Assembly (NCBI GenBank): GCA_963800235.1 | Contig: CAWDAD010000001.1 | Span: forward strand, 1,922,001 to 1,986,000 | DNA length: 64,000 nucleotides | From: CAVVNP01 sp963800235 | Lineage (GTDB): Bacteria > Actinomycetota > Acidimicrobiia > Acidimicrobiales > Iamiaceae | Direction of reading: 5' to 3' | Shown here: positions 27,518-35,935 of the stretch, in pieces | Layout of the letters: each line of letters begins with the position of its first letter | How positions within the stretch are numbered: position 1 is the first letter of the stretch | Position numbers and translations under genes: made by a program | Notes under the pieces: model-generated | Databases searched by the model: none | What the model was told of the DNA's origin: nothing | What the model saw: only the letters and a program-made list of their open reading frames with translations

Positions 27518-28866
27518 TAACGATCCACCTCACCGAGGATCGGGTCGACCGAGCTGATCACGGCCACCGCGTCGGCGATGAGCCCACCGCGCATCATGTG
27601 GGGCAGCGACTGCAGGTTGATGAAGCTCGGGGGCCGGATGCGCATCCGGTAGGGCTTGGCGCTGCCATCGCTCACGATGTAGCAGCCGAGCTCGCCCCGG
27701 GGCGATTCGACGCCGGCGTAGGCCTCGCCGGCGGGGACCTTGAAGCCCTCGGTGAAGATCTTGAAGTGGTGGATGAGGGCCTCCATCGACTCGTCGATGC
27801 GGCCCCGCGGCGGCGGCGTCACCTTCTTGTCCTGCAGCCGGTAGTCGCCGGCGGGCATCTTGTCGAGGATCTGCTCGACGATCCGCATGGACTCCCGGAT
27901 CTCGTTCAGCCGGATGGCGAAGCGGTCGTAGCAGTCGCCGTAGGTGCCGACGATGACGTCGAAATCGACCTCGTCGTAGGCCAGGTAGGGCATGTCGCGG
28001 CGCAGGTCCCAGGCGTACCCGGTGGAGCGCAGGATCGGGCCGGTGGCGCTCAGGGCGAGCGCCTCCTCGGTCGTGATGACGCCCACGCCCTGGAGGCGCT
28101 CCCGCCAGATCGGCTGCTCGTTCAGCAGCGTCTCGAACCGCTCGAGGGCGGCGGGGACCGCCTGCAGGATCTGCTCGACGCGGCCCTGCCAGCCGACCGG
28201 CAGGTCGGCGGCGACGCCACCGGGGCGGATGAAGTCGTGGTTCATCCGCAGCCCGGTGATCATCTCGAGGACCCGCAGGATCTCCTCGCGCTCGCGCCAG
28301 CCGTAGAGCATCATCGACACGGCGCCGATGTCGAGGCCGTTGGTCGCCTGGAACAGCAGGTGGCTGGCCATCCGGTTGAGCTCGCAGAGCAGCATCCGGA
28401 TCCAGGTGGCCCGCGGCGGGATCTCGACGTCGAGGAGCTTCTCGGTGGCGAGCGAGAAGACCAGCTCGTTGAAGAGCGGTGCGGCGTAGTCCATGCGGGT
28501 CACGTTGGTGGAGCCCTGCAGGTAGGTGAGGTCCTCGCCGGTCTTCTCCATGCCGGTGTGCAGGTACCCGACGATGGGCTTGGTGCGCAGCACCGTCTCG
28601 CCGTCGAGCTCGACCATCAGCCGCAGCACGCCGTGGGTGCTCGGGTGCTGGGGACCCATGTTGATGATGGTCGTCTCGTCGTCGCCCGGGTCGACCTCGG
28701 CCAGCTCGGCCGCCTCGGTCTCGGACAGGCGCAGGACCGCCCCCTGCTCGCGCAGCACCTCGGTGCCGCCCGCGACGGTGCGCGGACGCATCTCCTGCGG
28801 GCCCTCGTCGGTGAGCCCGACGGTCTCCCGGCGGACGTCCTCGTTGGGACCGGTGGTCACGGCCAT
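27517..28866 (-). CDS. nuoD: NADH-quinone oxidoreductase subunit D, second complex I
   Basis: Quinone-site subunit, 449 residues. NMGPQHPSTHGVLRLMVEL (near residue 70) and PIVGYLHTGMEKT are the active-site segments, and DPILGEVDR is the standard C-terminus. About 60 extra N-terminal residues, acidic and without predicted structure, precede the core and are missing from the first NuoD. The next in-frame methionine downstream is too close to the core to be preferred. The start lies 7 nt after the nuoC stop. Confidence 0.96.
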   Translation of the reverse strand: MAVTTGPNEDVRRETVGLTDEGPQEMRPRTVAGGTEVLREQGAVLRLSETEAAELAEVDPGDDETTIINMGPQHPSTHGVLRLMVELDGETVLRTKPIVGYLHTGMEKTGEDLTYLQGSTNVTRMDYAAPLFNELVFSLATEKLLDVEIPPRATWIRMLLCELNRMASHLLFQATNGLDIGAVSMMLYGWREREEILRVLEMITGLRMNHDFIRPGGVAADLPVGWQGRVEQILQAVPAALERFETLLNEQPIWRERLQGVGVITTEEALALSATGPILRSTGYAWDLRRDMPYLAYDEVDFDVIVGTYGDCYDRFAIRLNEIRESMRIVEQILDKMPAGDYRLQDKKVTPPPRGRIDESMEALIHHFKIFTEGFKVPAGEAYAGVESPRGELGCYIVSDGSAKPYRMRIRPPSFINLQSLPHMMRGGLIADAVAVISSVDPILGEVDR

Positions 28867-28873
28867 GGGTGCC

Positions 28874-29416
28874 TCATCTCGACGACGGTGCCCCCTTGAA
28901 CTGCACGGGGATGCGGCCCACCGCGTAGTCCTTGCGGAGCGGGTGGCCCTCCCAGTCCTCGGGCATGAGGATGCGGGTGAGGTCCGGGTGGTCGCGGAAC
29001 TCGATCCCGAAGAGGTCGTAGACCTCGCGCTCCATCGCCTCGGCCCCGGGGTACACGGTGTAGAGCGACGGCGCGGAGGCGTCGTCGTCGGGGATCTGGA
29101 CGCGCAGTCGGAGCCGGTCCGGCTCGACGTGGCGGATCAGGGTCACGACCAGCTCGTACCGGCCGGGCTCGACCCCCTCGGGCAGCACCCGGGGCGGCAC
29201 GTAGGTCAGGTAGTCGACCGCGGTGAGGTCGAGCAGCATGACCCAGCCGTCGTCGCGCAACGTCCGGGCCAGCTCGACCAGCTCGTCGCGGCCGGGGTGA
29301 GCCTCCCGCTGGCCGTGGGACCAGGTGACGGGCGCACCCGCGACCAGCTCCGGTTCGGGAGCGGCCCCGAGGGCGTCCTCGCCCGGCGAGTCGTCCGCGC
29401 CGACGTGCTCGGCCAC
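28874..29416 (-). CDS. nuoC: NADH-quinone oxidoreductase subunit C, second complex I
   Basis: 30-kDa-type subunit, 180 residues. PGAEAMEREVYDLFGIEFRD is the family signature, followed by HPDLTRILMPEDWEGHPLRK. It is shorter than the first NuoC because it lacks the acidic tail. It lies 1 nt after nuoB and 7 nt before nuoD. Confidence 0.96.
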   Translation of the reverse strand: MAEHVGADDSPGEDALGAAPEPELVAGAPVTWSHGQREAHPGRDELVELARTLRDDGWVMLLDLTAVDYLTYVPPRVLPEGVEPGRYELVVTLIRHVEPDRLRLRVQIPDDDASAPSLYTVYPGAEAMEREVYDLFGIEFRDHPDLTRILMPEDWEGHPLRKDYAVGRIPVQFKGAPSSR

Positions 29417-29417
29417 G

Positions 29418-30023
29418 TCAGCCCCGCCCGACGCTGATGTCGGTCGGAACCGGCTGGCGCGCCGTGGTCTGCGGGTGCTCGAGGGTCAGCCCGGCACCGG
29501 CGCCGCTCGCCTCGCGGCGCCGGAGCAGCTCCCCGTTCTGGATCAGCTCGTGCAGCGTGTTGATGGCGTGGATGAGCGTCTCGGGGCCGGGCGGGCAGCC
29601 CGGGGCGTAGACGTCGACGGGCACCACCTGGTCGACGCCCTGGACGATGGCGTAGTTGTTGAACATGCCGCCGGTGGAGGCGCACACGCCCATGGAGATG
29701 ACCCACTTGGGTTCCATCATCTGGTCGTAGATCTGCCGCAGCACCGGCGCCATCTTCTGGCTCACCCGTCCGGCCACGATCATGATGTCGGCCTGGCGGG
29801 GCGAGGCGCGGAAGACCTCCATGCCGAACCGGGCCAGGTCGTAGTGCGGACCGCCGGCGGCCATCATCTCGATGGCGCAGCACGCCAGGCCGAACTGGGC
29901 GGGCCAGCTGCTGCGGCGACGGGCCCAGCGGACGACGTCCTCGAGCTTGGAGGTGAGGAAGTTCTCCTGGAGGGCGCCGAAGCCGTCGGAGACCGACAGG
30001 GGGTGGAGGCCGGGATCGCTCAC
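29418..30023 (-). CDS. nuoB: NADH-quinone oxidoreductase subunit B, second complex I
   Basis: Cluster N2 subunit, 201 residues. Ligands are the tandem cysteines in GLACCAIEMM, the cysteine of SMGVCASTGGMF and that of VYAPGCPPGPET. The GTG at 30023 overlaps the nuoA stop by one base (TAGTG). A C-terminal extension of about 35 residues, rich in Arg, Thr and Gly, follows the core fold. Confidence 0.96.
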   Translation of the reverse strand: MSDPGLHPLSVSDGFGALQENFLTSKLEDVVRWARRRSSWPAQFGLACCAIEMMAAGGPHYDLARFGMEVFRASPRQADIMIVAGRVSQKMAPVLRQIYDQMMEPKWVISMGVCASTGGMFNNYAIVQGVDQVVPVDVYAPGCPPGPETLIHAINTLHELIQNGELLRRREASGAGAGLTLEHPQTTARQPVPTDISVGRG

Positions 30024-30496
30024 TACGCCGCCACCTCGTGGTCTCGGACCGCCTCCTTGCGTCCGTCGAGCCCGACCCGACGGACCGTCGAGCCGAGGGT
30101 GCGGGTCGGATCGACCGCTCCCGTGCGGGCGGCGCGCTTGGCCGGACCCCAGTCGAGGGCACCGTTGGCCAGCAGGTACAGGAAGGACGCGAACACCGCG
30201 ATGGCGAAGACCACCATCTCGACCAGCCCGAAGGCGCCGAGCTGCCGGGAGATGATGGCGTACGGGTAGAGGAAGATGATCTCGATGTCGAAGACGATGA
30301 AGATCATCGCCACCAGGAAGAAGCGGACGGGGAACCGCTCCGGGGGCTCGCGGCTCGGGATGATCCCGCACTCGTACGGTCCCGCCTTGGCCACCGTCTC
30401 GCGGTGGGGGGCCACCAGCCGCGACATGACGAGGCTGACGGCGGCGAAGAGCGTGGCCAGCACGAACATGGCGACGACCGGCAGGTACTGGCCCAC
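30023..30496 (-). CDS. nuoA: NADH-quinone oxidoreductase subunit A, second complex I
   Basis: Three-helix subunit, 157 residues. The quinone-site loop KAGPYECGIIPSREPPERF keeps the conserved YECG cysteine, followed by MIFIVFDIEIIFLYPYA. A basic tail of about 40 residues (from WGPAKRAARTG) extends the family's normal length of about 120. The GTG start at 30496 directly abuts the stop of the upstream membrane-protein gene with no gap, so the nuo genes continue the bc operon without any room for a promoter. Confidence 0.96.
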   Translation of the reverse strand: MGQYLPVVAMFVLATLFAAVSLVMSRLVAPHRETVAKAGPYECGIIPSREPPERFPVRFFLVAMIFIVFDIEIIFLYPYAIISRQLGAFGLVEMVVFAIAVFASFLYLLANGALDWGPAKRAARTGAVDPTRTLGSTVRRVGLDGRKEAVRDHEVAA

Positions 30497-31429
30497 CTAG
30501 GTCGCCTCCGCCCGGTTGCGCACCGAGAGCTTCTCCCGGCGGTGCAGCACGTTGCAGCAGATCCCGAAGCAGACGCCCATCAGGAGGGTGAGCACGAGCG
30601 ACGGGAGCCGCTTGGCACCGATGTCGCGCTCCATGATCACCGAGATCACCGGCGAGTTCTGGTCGGCGACGGGCACCGGCGGCGCCGCCCCCGGCTCGGT
30701 CACCTGGGGGATGGCCTTGCGGAACTGCACCACCGCGTAGTGCGGCGGGTTCTTGACCGTGAAGGCGGTCTTGATCTTGTACCAGACCCGACCGAGCACG
30801 CTGTCGTCGGTGCGGCGTGGCTTGCCGCCCTTGTTGAAGGCGTTGACCTCGACGCAGTCGGTGGAGCTCGGGCAGATGTTGGCCTCGCTGGACCCGAGGA
30901 AGGAGGTGGCGGTGGCCACCGCGTCACCCGTCATGGGGTCCGAGGTGGCGAGCAGCTCCCAGCTGCTCCCCACCGGGATCTGCTTGATCAGGTCGGGCTG
31001 CACGCCGAGCAGGTCACCGAGGTTGGGCGGCTTCTGCTGGTTGGCGAAGGCCTGCTTCAACGACGGGCTCTTGTCGATGAAGCTCTGCGCGCTGGGCAGC
31101 GAGTTCGGGTTCGGGATGGTGTGGGCGGCGGCGAGCTGGGCCACGGAGGTGTCGTAGGAGACCTCCTTCACCTTCCAGGTCGGGGCCGGGCCCTTGTAGC
31201 CGATCCCGTACATCGACCAGACCACGCCCATCAGGAACATCCAGCCGAAGAAGCCGGTGACCGCCAGCAGCCCGCCGAGGCGGATGCCGCTGTTGGTGGA
31301 GAGCAGGACGAAGACCGAGCCCATCAGCACCGCCGCGCCGACGGCGACGACGAGGACGCCCCGGATGCCCGGGTTCCACGTCAGCGCACCGATGACGTGC
31401 ACGAGCCCAGCGCCTGAGAGGTTGACCAT
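30497..31429 (-). CDS. Unknown membrane protein between the bc complex and nuoA
   Basis: Not recognised. 310 residues: two or three N-terminal helices (about 20-75, including GVLVVAVGAAVLMGSVFVLL and LAVTGFFGWMFLMGVVWSMY), a soluble middle domain of about 190 residues, and one C-terminal helix (LVLTLLMGVCFGICCNVLH) ending in a basic cytoplasmic tail. No haem or cluster motif is present; two cysteines in the soluble domain (CPSSTDC) could form a disulfide. It lies 6 nt after the diheme cytochrome c stop and immediately abuts nuoA. Placement suggests an accessory or assembly subunit of the bc complex, or a bridge between bc and complex I; both are inference. Confidence 0.85.
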   Translation of the reverse strand: MVNLSGAGLVHVIGALTWNPGIRGVLVVAVGAAVLMGSVFVLLSTNSGIRLGGLLAVTGFFGWMFLMGVVWSMYGIGYKGPAPTWKVKEVSYDTSVAQLAAAHTIPNPNSLPSAQSFIDKSPSLKQAFANQQKPPNLGDLLGVQPDLIKQIPVGSSWELLATSDPMTGDAVATATSFLGSSEANICPSSTDCVEVNAFNKGGKPRRTDDSVLGRVWYKIKTAFTVKNPPHYAVVQFRKAIPQVTEPGAAPPVPVADQNSPVISVIMERDIGAKRLPSLVLTLLMGVCFGICCNVLHRREKLSVRNRAEAT

Positions 31430-31435
31430 GGTGAC

Positions 31436-32566
31436 CTACAAGCTCCGCTCGTACTCGACGATCTGCTGCACCTGCTGCTCGGTGTACATGCCGCCCTGCT
31501 CGGGGGTGCCGGGAGACTTCTTGACCACGCCGACCTCGTTGGCGGTCGAGGCGGAGGGGTTCTCCTCGGGGGTGATGCAGAAGCCGGGCATGCGGCCCGT
31601 GCCCTGGCCGTGCACGCCGTAGAGCTTGCCGACCTGGGAGCCCTCGCAGACGAACTTCAGCTGCTGGGCCAGGCCGACCGCGGCGCCGGGGAACTGGGCC
31701 AGGGTCGAGCCGTCGCGCAGCGACGGCCCGTAGGCGCCGTTGCCGTCGGTCTGCTTGTCGTTGAAGGACCACCCCTGGGTGTGGCAGCGGCCGCAGGAGT
31801 ACGCCCCGCCGGCGAAGCCCGAGTAGTAGCCCAGGTTGAACATGGCCTCGCCGTCGGTCTTGTACGGGTGCCCCGCCTTCTCGGCGGCCGCCTTCTCCTT
31901 GGCCAGGCCGTCCTTGGCCTCGGCCTGGGCCTGGGCGGGGGTGAGCTGGATGGTCTGCAGGTAGTCGATCAGGTTCTGCAGCTGCTGGTCGTCCATGGCG
32001 CCGCCACCGGCCACGCCCCAGGCCGGCATCGGCGAGAACGGACGACCGTAGGTGAGGATGTAGCGGACCTCGTCGCGGCTGAAGCGCAGCAGCACGGTGT
32101 TGAGCGCCGGCCCCTTCCACTGGACCTGCTTGACGAAGCGGCCGTCGGCGTCGGTGATCGTGTAGTCGATGCCGGGGTTGCCGACGCCCTTCTCACCGTG
32201 GCAGAAGGCGCAGTTGAAGCCGCCCTTGGCGGTGGTGGCGAACAGGCCGGCGCCCCGGTCGGCGAAGATCTGGTCGAAGTTCTTGACCGCACCGGCCTCG
32301 CGCCCCGGCTCGGCCAGCCAGTAGAGCGGCACGCCGACGGCGCAGATGAACAGGCCCAGCAACCCGAGGGTGAGCACCCGGTCGAGCCGCTTCCCCTCGA
32401 GCTCCTCGTCGGAGTAGTAGGGCTTGCGGTTGGGCGCCAGCTCGATCTCGGACCCGACCTCGCGCCGCCCCTGGCGGGCGTTGATGACGAGGAAGACGAC
32501 GACGATGACGATGGCCAGGAAGAGGATGACCGCGCCGATGGCGCCCTGGGTGGTGCCGAGGATCAT
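31436..32566 (-). CDS. qcrC: Membrane-anchored diheme cytochrome c of the bc complex (QcrC-like)
   Basis: Electron acceptor arm of the bc complex, 376 residues. Two helices anchor it (about 8-28 and 63-84). Two class I cytochrome domains follow, with haem motifs CAFCH (C119, C122, H123) and CGRCH (C258, C261, H262). SPMPAWG (about 178-184) and TGRMPGFC provide candidate methionine ligands. The fused diheme form is known from actinobacterial supercomplexes, where it replaces soluble cytochrome c. The gene starts 3 nt after the Rieske stop. Confidence 0.88.
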   Translation of the reverse strand: MILGTTQGAIGAVILFLAIVIVVVFLVINARQGRREVGSEIELAPNRKPYYSDEELEGKRLDRVLTLGLLGLFICAVGVPLYWLAEPGREAGAVKNFDQIFADRGAGLFATTAKGGFNCAFCHGEKGVGNPGIDYTITDADGRFVKQVQWKGPALNTVLLRFSRDEVRYILTYGRPFSPMPAWGVAGGGAMDDQQLQNLIDYLQTIQLTPAQAQAEAKDGLAKEKAAAEKAGHPYKTDGEAMFNLGYYSGFAGGAYSCGRCHTQGWSFNDKQTDGNGAYGPSLRDGSTLAQFPGAAVGLAQQLKFVCEGSQVGKLYGVHGQGTGRMPGFCITPEENPSASTANEVGVVKKSPGTPEQGGMYTEQQVQQIVEYERSL

Positions 32567-32569
32567 CGA

Positions 32570-33430
32570 CTACTCGCTCTTTCCGCTGATGCAGTGGGGC
32601 CCCTCGGCCTCCTGACCGGTGGTGTTGGTGCCGATCGGCGGGCCCAGGATGATCTGGCCGGTGTTGACGGTGAGGGCGCCGCCGCTGGTGTCCATGGCGA
32701 AGCGGTCGAGGCCACGGGGGGCGGGGCCGCCCTTCTTCTCGCCGACCCGGTTGTACTGCGAGCCGTGGCACGGGCACTCGAACCACTGGGAGGTGAGGCA
32801 GGCCGGCACGCGGCAGCCGAGGTGCACGCACTTCTGGTAGAGCGCCACCACGCCGGCCTCCATGCCGGAGAGCTCGGCCGCGGAGTAGATCTTGCGGGCC
32901 TTGTCGAGGGCGCTGGAGGGGTAGTTGGTGATCCAGGCCCGACCGTCGGGGTAGTAGTAGAAGCCCTGGCCCTGGGTGATCTGGGCGTTGATGTCGGTGA
33001 TGGTGCCGACCCGGATCTTGTCGCCGAAGCCGCCCTTCGACGACGGCCACAGGAAGCCGAGCACCCCGGCGCCGAAGCCGGCCAGGCCGAGCGAGAAGAA
33101 CGTCAGGATGCCGCGGTTCAGGAACTGGCGGCGGGTGACGCCGAGCTGCTCGGGGTCCGGCGGGACCCACGGCTGGAGCGGGGCGTCGCTGACCGGGACG
33201 AGGGCACCGCCCTTGCGGTCGAGCATGGCCGCCCGCTCGAGGTCGCGGCCGGTGGTGACGGCCGCCACCGCCCGGGCCTCGGCCTTGCGTGCCTTGCGGT
33301 CGCGCGCTCGGGTCTCGCGGCTGAGCGCGCCGGCGACGCGCCCGCTCTCGCTACTGCGGCGCGCGGCGAAGATCACAGCCACCGCGAGCACGGCGATGGC
33401 GACGATGGCGAGGACGACGATGACTGACAT
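32570..33430 (-). CDS. qcrA: Rieske iron-sulfur protein of the bc complex
   Basis: Carries the [2Fe-2S] Rieske centre that oxidises menaquinol, 286 residues. Ligands are C201-V-H203 with C206, then C219-P-C221-H222-G-S. A twin-arginine motif, RRQFLNRG (about 100-107), precedes a helix at 108-128, so the soluble domain is probably exported by Tat. An additional helix covers residues 2-22, and a basic, alanine-rich stretch connects the two. The ATG at 33430 was chosen because it starts right at that helix; upstream sequence in frame contains no typical start with a ribosome site. Confidence 0.92.
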   Translation of the reverse strand: MSVIVVLAIVAIAVLAVAVIFAARRSSESGRVAGALSRETRARDRKARKAEARAVAAVTTGRDLERAAMLDRKGGALVPVSDAPLQPWVPPDPEQLGVTRRQFLNRGILTFFSLGLAGFGAGVLGFLWPSSKGGFGDKIRVGTITDINAQITQGQGFYYYPDGRAWITNYPSSALDKARKIYSAAELSGMEAGVVALYQKCVHLGCRVPACLTSQWFECPCHGSQYNRVGEKKGGPAPRGLDRFAMDTSGGALTVNTGQIILGPPIGTNTTGQEAEGPHCISGKSE

Positions 33431-33446
33431 GTGGGTTGCGACCTCC

Positions 33447-34223
33447 TCAGAGATCGAAGAAGAGCCCGTCCCGCCAGGGGAACACGAAGTTCTGCCCTGG
33501 CCCACGGAAGAACGAGCCGATGATGACGAGCACCGCCCAGAACATCATGAAGAACGTGAACAGGCTGATCGCGAACTTCCGGTCTTCCGGCTTGTTGCTC
33601 GGGTTGCGGTCGGTGTACGGCGCCAGGATGAGGGCGAACAGGCCCATGCCCGGGATGGTCACACCGGCGACCATCGGGTGGAACATGGTCAGCAGCTCCT
33701 GCAGCCCCAGGAAGTACCACGGCGCCTTGGCGGGGTTCGGCGTGAGGTTGGGGTTGGCCAGCGCCAGCAGGGGGGCGTTGACGAACACCGAGAAGACGAG
33801 GAGGAAGGCGGTGCAGGCGAGGGCGGCCACGAACTCGACCGAGAGCAGGTGGGGCCACACGTGGACCTTGTCCTGCGGTGAGGCCTTGACGTCCTGGATC
33901 GAACCGGACTTGACCACGGTGAGCAGCCGCTGGGTGTGACCGCCCGGGCCGGCCGCGAGGGGCGGGCCGGAGGCCACGGCCACCGCGCCACCGGGTGCCT
34001 CGGCGGTGGCCACCGCGCCGCCCGCGGGGGCGTCGGCGGTCTCGGTGCCGGCGGCGCGCTGGCGGGCGGCCTTGGCCCGCTCGAGCAGGTGGGCGGGGAT
34101 CTTGCTGGCGCCCTCGGCGTCGCCGCCGCCCGCGGCCGGCGGGTCGGCGGGCGCATCGGCGGCCGCGGCCTTCTGACGGGCGGCTTCGGCTCGCTTGCGC
34201 AGGTGCTCGGGGATCTCGGTCAC
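33447..34223 (-). CDS. Cytochrome b C-terminal subunit (subunit IV-like) of the bc complex
   Basis: Second half of a split cytochrome b, 258 residues, with three or four helices in the last 140 residues. KAPWYFLGLQELLTMFHP lies where the quinol-site PEWY motif is expected; the usual Glu position is Pro here (APWY). The N-terminal about 95 residues are hydrophilic and contain two copies of a short motif, TEIPEHLRKRAEAAR (2-16) and SKIPAHLLERAKAAR (about 40-54). The same motif opens the cytochrome c at 36158. A split b with a separate C-terminal subunit is the b6f arrangement rather than the mitochondrial one. Confidence 0.88.
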   Translation of the reverse strand: MTEIPEHLRKRAEAARQKAAAADAPADPPAAGGGDAEGASKIPAHLLERAKAARQRAAGTETADAPAGGAVATAEAPGGAVAVASGPPLAAGPGGHTQRLLTVVKSGSIQDVKASPQDKVHVWPHLLSVEFVAALACTAFLLVFSVFVNAPLLALANPNLTPNPAKAPWYFLGLQELLTMFHPMVAGVTIPGMGLFALILAPYTDRNPSNKPEDRKFAISLFTFFMMFWAVLVIIGSFFRGPGQNFVFPWRDGLFFDL

Positions 34224-34236
34224 GTCAGCCTCCTCC

Positions 34237-35022
34237 CTACAGCGGCCCGGAGATGCCGCCGTCCTTGCGGACCCGCCAGAAGTGCACCGCCATGAAGATG
34301 ACGATGACGAACGGGAGCATCAGGACGTGCAGCACGTACCAGCGCAACAAGGTGTTGGTGCCGATCTCGCCACCGCCCAGCAGGACGAAGCGGACCTGGT
34401 TCCCGAACACCGGGGTGTAGCCCATCATGTTGGTGCCCACCGTGACCGCCCAGAGGGCCAGCTGGTCCCACGGCAGCAGGTAGCCGGTGAAGGACAGCAG
34501 CAGGGTGAGGGTCAGCAGGACCACGCCGATCACCCAGTTGAACTCGCGGGGCGGCTTGTAGGCGCCGTGGTAGAAGACCCGCGCCATGTGCAGGAAGACC
34601 GACAGCACCATGAGGTGCGCGGCCCACCGGTGCATGTTGCGGACGAGCAGGCCGAAGGTCACCGACGTCTGCAGGGCGTAGAGGTCGTTCCAGGCCGAGG
34701 CGGCGGTCGGCCGGTAGAAGAACATCAGGAAGATGCCCGTGACCGTCAGCAGGATGAAGAGGAAGAAGCTGAGCCCGCCGAGGCACAGCGTGTAGCTGAC
34801 CTTGACCGCGTGGCGCTTCACCTTGACCGGGTGCAGGTGGTACAGCACCGAGTTCATGATCACGTAGGAGCGGTTCCGGGGGCTGTCGGTGTAGCCCTTC
34901 CGGAAGATCGAGCCGGGGCGGAAGATCGAGTTCCACGCCTGGCTGCCCTGCACCTTGTCGTTCAGCTCGGCGGCCTTCTTGGCCACGCCACCGGCGGACT
35001 TCTGGCCCATCGTCTTGGCCAT
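34237..35022 (-). CDS. Cytochrome b6-type N-terminal subunit of the bc complex
   Basis: Binds two b haems, 261 residues, four helices. Ligand pairs are H131 and H145 (14 apart) and H232 and H247 (15 apart); the 15-residue second spacing is the b6-type hallmark. C80, in TLCLGGLSF, aligns with the b6 cysteine that covalently holds the extra haem ci. LLRWYVLHVLMLPF and SFTGYLLPWDQLALWA are typical segments. A long amphipathic N-terminus (1-55) precedes the first helix. It lies 13 nt upstream of the C-terminal subunit gene. Confidence 0.92.
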   Translation of the reverse strand: MAKTMGQKSAGGVAKKAAELNDKVQGSQAWNSIFRPGSIFRKGYTDSPRNRSYVIMNSVLYHLHPVKVKRHAVKVSYTLCLGGLSFFLFILLTVTGIFLMFFYRPTAASAWNDLYALQTSVTFGLLVRNMHRWAAHLMVLSVFLHMARVFYHGAYKPPREFNWVIGVVLLTLTLLLSFTGYLLPWDQLALWAVTVGTNMMGYTPVFGNQVRFVLLGGGEIGTNTLLRWYVLHVLMLPFVIVIFMAVHFWRVRKDGGISGPL

Positions 35023-35054
35023 GCCCTACTCCTGACCGTTCTGGCGGGTGCCGC

Positions 35055-35471
35055 TCATCCGAGCCGCATCCCGTAGCCGTAGCCGTGGGTGTTGGTGCGC
35101 TGGTGCGCGTCGCCGTCCGCCGCCGCCTGGCCGATCTTGCCGAGGATGATGACCCCGGTGGGGCACCGGTCGACGCAGAGGGCGCAGCGGGTGCAGACGT
35201 CGTCGTCGATGATGAAGATCACGTGGTCGCTCGGGTCGACGCCCGGCCGCTCGGTCTCGACCGCCTCGCCGATGCTGCCCGGCGACACCATGTGGATGCA
35301 CTTCCACGGGCAGATGTCGACGCAGCCCTCGCACATGATGCACTCGGACTGGTCGATGTGGATGAACTGCTTGGGCTTGACCGCCTTGGCGAGGTAGTCC
35401 GCGTCGACCTCTTGGAGCACGTAGTCGGTGCGGAACTCCGGCATCGGCGGGTTGGCGTCGGTGCGAGCCAT
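35055..35471 (-). CDS. 2[4Fe-4S] ferredoxin in the bc operon
   Basis: Soluble electron carrier, 138 residues. Cluster 1 is C44-I-M-C47-E-G-C50-V-D-I-C54-P and cluster 2 is C93-T-R-C96-A-L-C99-V-D-R-C103-P. A 40-residue insert separates the two motifs, and a tail rich in Gly, Tyr and His (about 118-138) follows. The ATG at 35471 shares a base with the stop of the 149-residue membrane protein gene, and cytochrome b follows after 32 nt. A ferredoxin co-encoded with b6-type cytochrome suggests electron entry or exit at ferredoxin potential. The partner could also be the first complex I. Both options are inference. Confidence 0.9.
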   Translation of the reverse strand: MARTDANPPMPEFRTDYVLQEVDADYLAKAVKPKQFIHIDQSECIMCEGCVDICPWKCIHMVSPGSIGEAVETERPGVDPSDHVIFIIDDDVCTRCALCVDRCPTGVIILGKIGQAAADGDAHQRTNTHGYGYGMRLG

Positions 35472-35920
35472 CAGCCGTTCTTCACCAGGGGTCGTCCGTA
35501 GGTGGACTCGACCTGAGCAGCCGGAGCCTTGCCCCGCGCCTGCCACACCGCCCAGAGGGCCATGTGCATGGCGAGGAAGATGCCGTAGATGCCGACGACG
35601 AGGAAGTCGCGCAGCGTCTGGTAGGTGACGGTGAACGGCAGCTTGCCGATGATGTTGCCGGGACCGTTCAGGATCTTGTCGGGCCGCCACTTGAGCCCGC
35701 TGTCGGCCCAGGTGAGGAAGCGGTCCGGGACGATGCCGTAGCACCAGAGCATGGCGAAGAAGGCGAAGGCGGCCGCCAGCATGGCCTGGCCCCACGACAG
35801 CGGGGTGCCCACCGGCCGCCGCTTGGCGTACCAGAGGACGCCGCCGCCCATGGCGAGCCCGATGAGGAAGGACCCGTCGAAGGCGACGTTGAAGAGGTGG
35901 CTTCCGTTGAAGGCGATCAC
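35471..35920 (-). CDS. Unknown three-helix membrane protein, first gene of the bc-nuo run
   Basis: Not recognised by sequence. 149 residues with three clear helices (about 13-31, 44-65 and 104-125), a loop with WADSGLKWRPDKILNGPG, and a short hydrophilic C-terminus. No haem or cluster ligands apart from one Cys in LWCYGIVPD and scattered histidines (HMALW). The GTG at 35920 follows a perfect AAGGAGG (35930-35936). Its stop overlaps the ferredoxin start, so the two are translationally coupled. It is a good candidate for the membrane partner of that ferredoxin. Confidence 0.85.
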   Translation of the reverse strand: MIAFNGSHLFNVAFDGSFLIGLAMGGGVLWYAKRRPVGTPLSWGQAMLAAAFAFFAMLWCYGIVPDRFLTWADSGLKWRPDKILNGPGNIIGKLPFTVTYQTLRDFLVVGIYGIFLAMHMALWAVWQARGKAPAAQVESTYGRPLVKNG

Positions 35921-35935
35921 CTCACGACACCTCCT

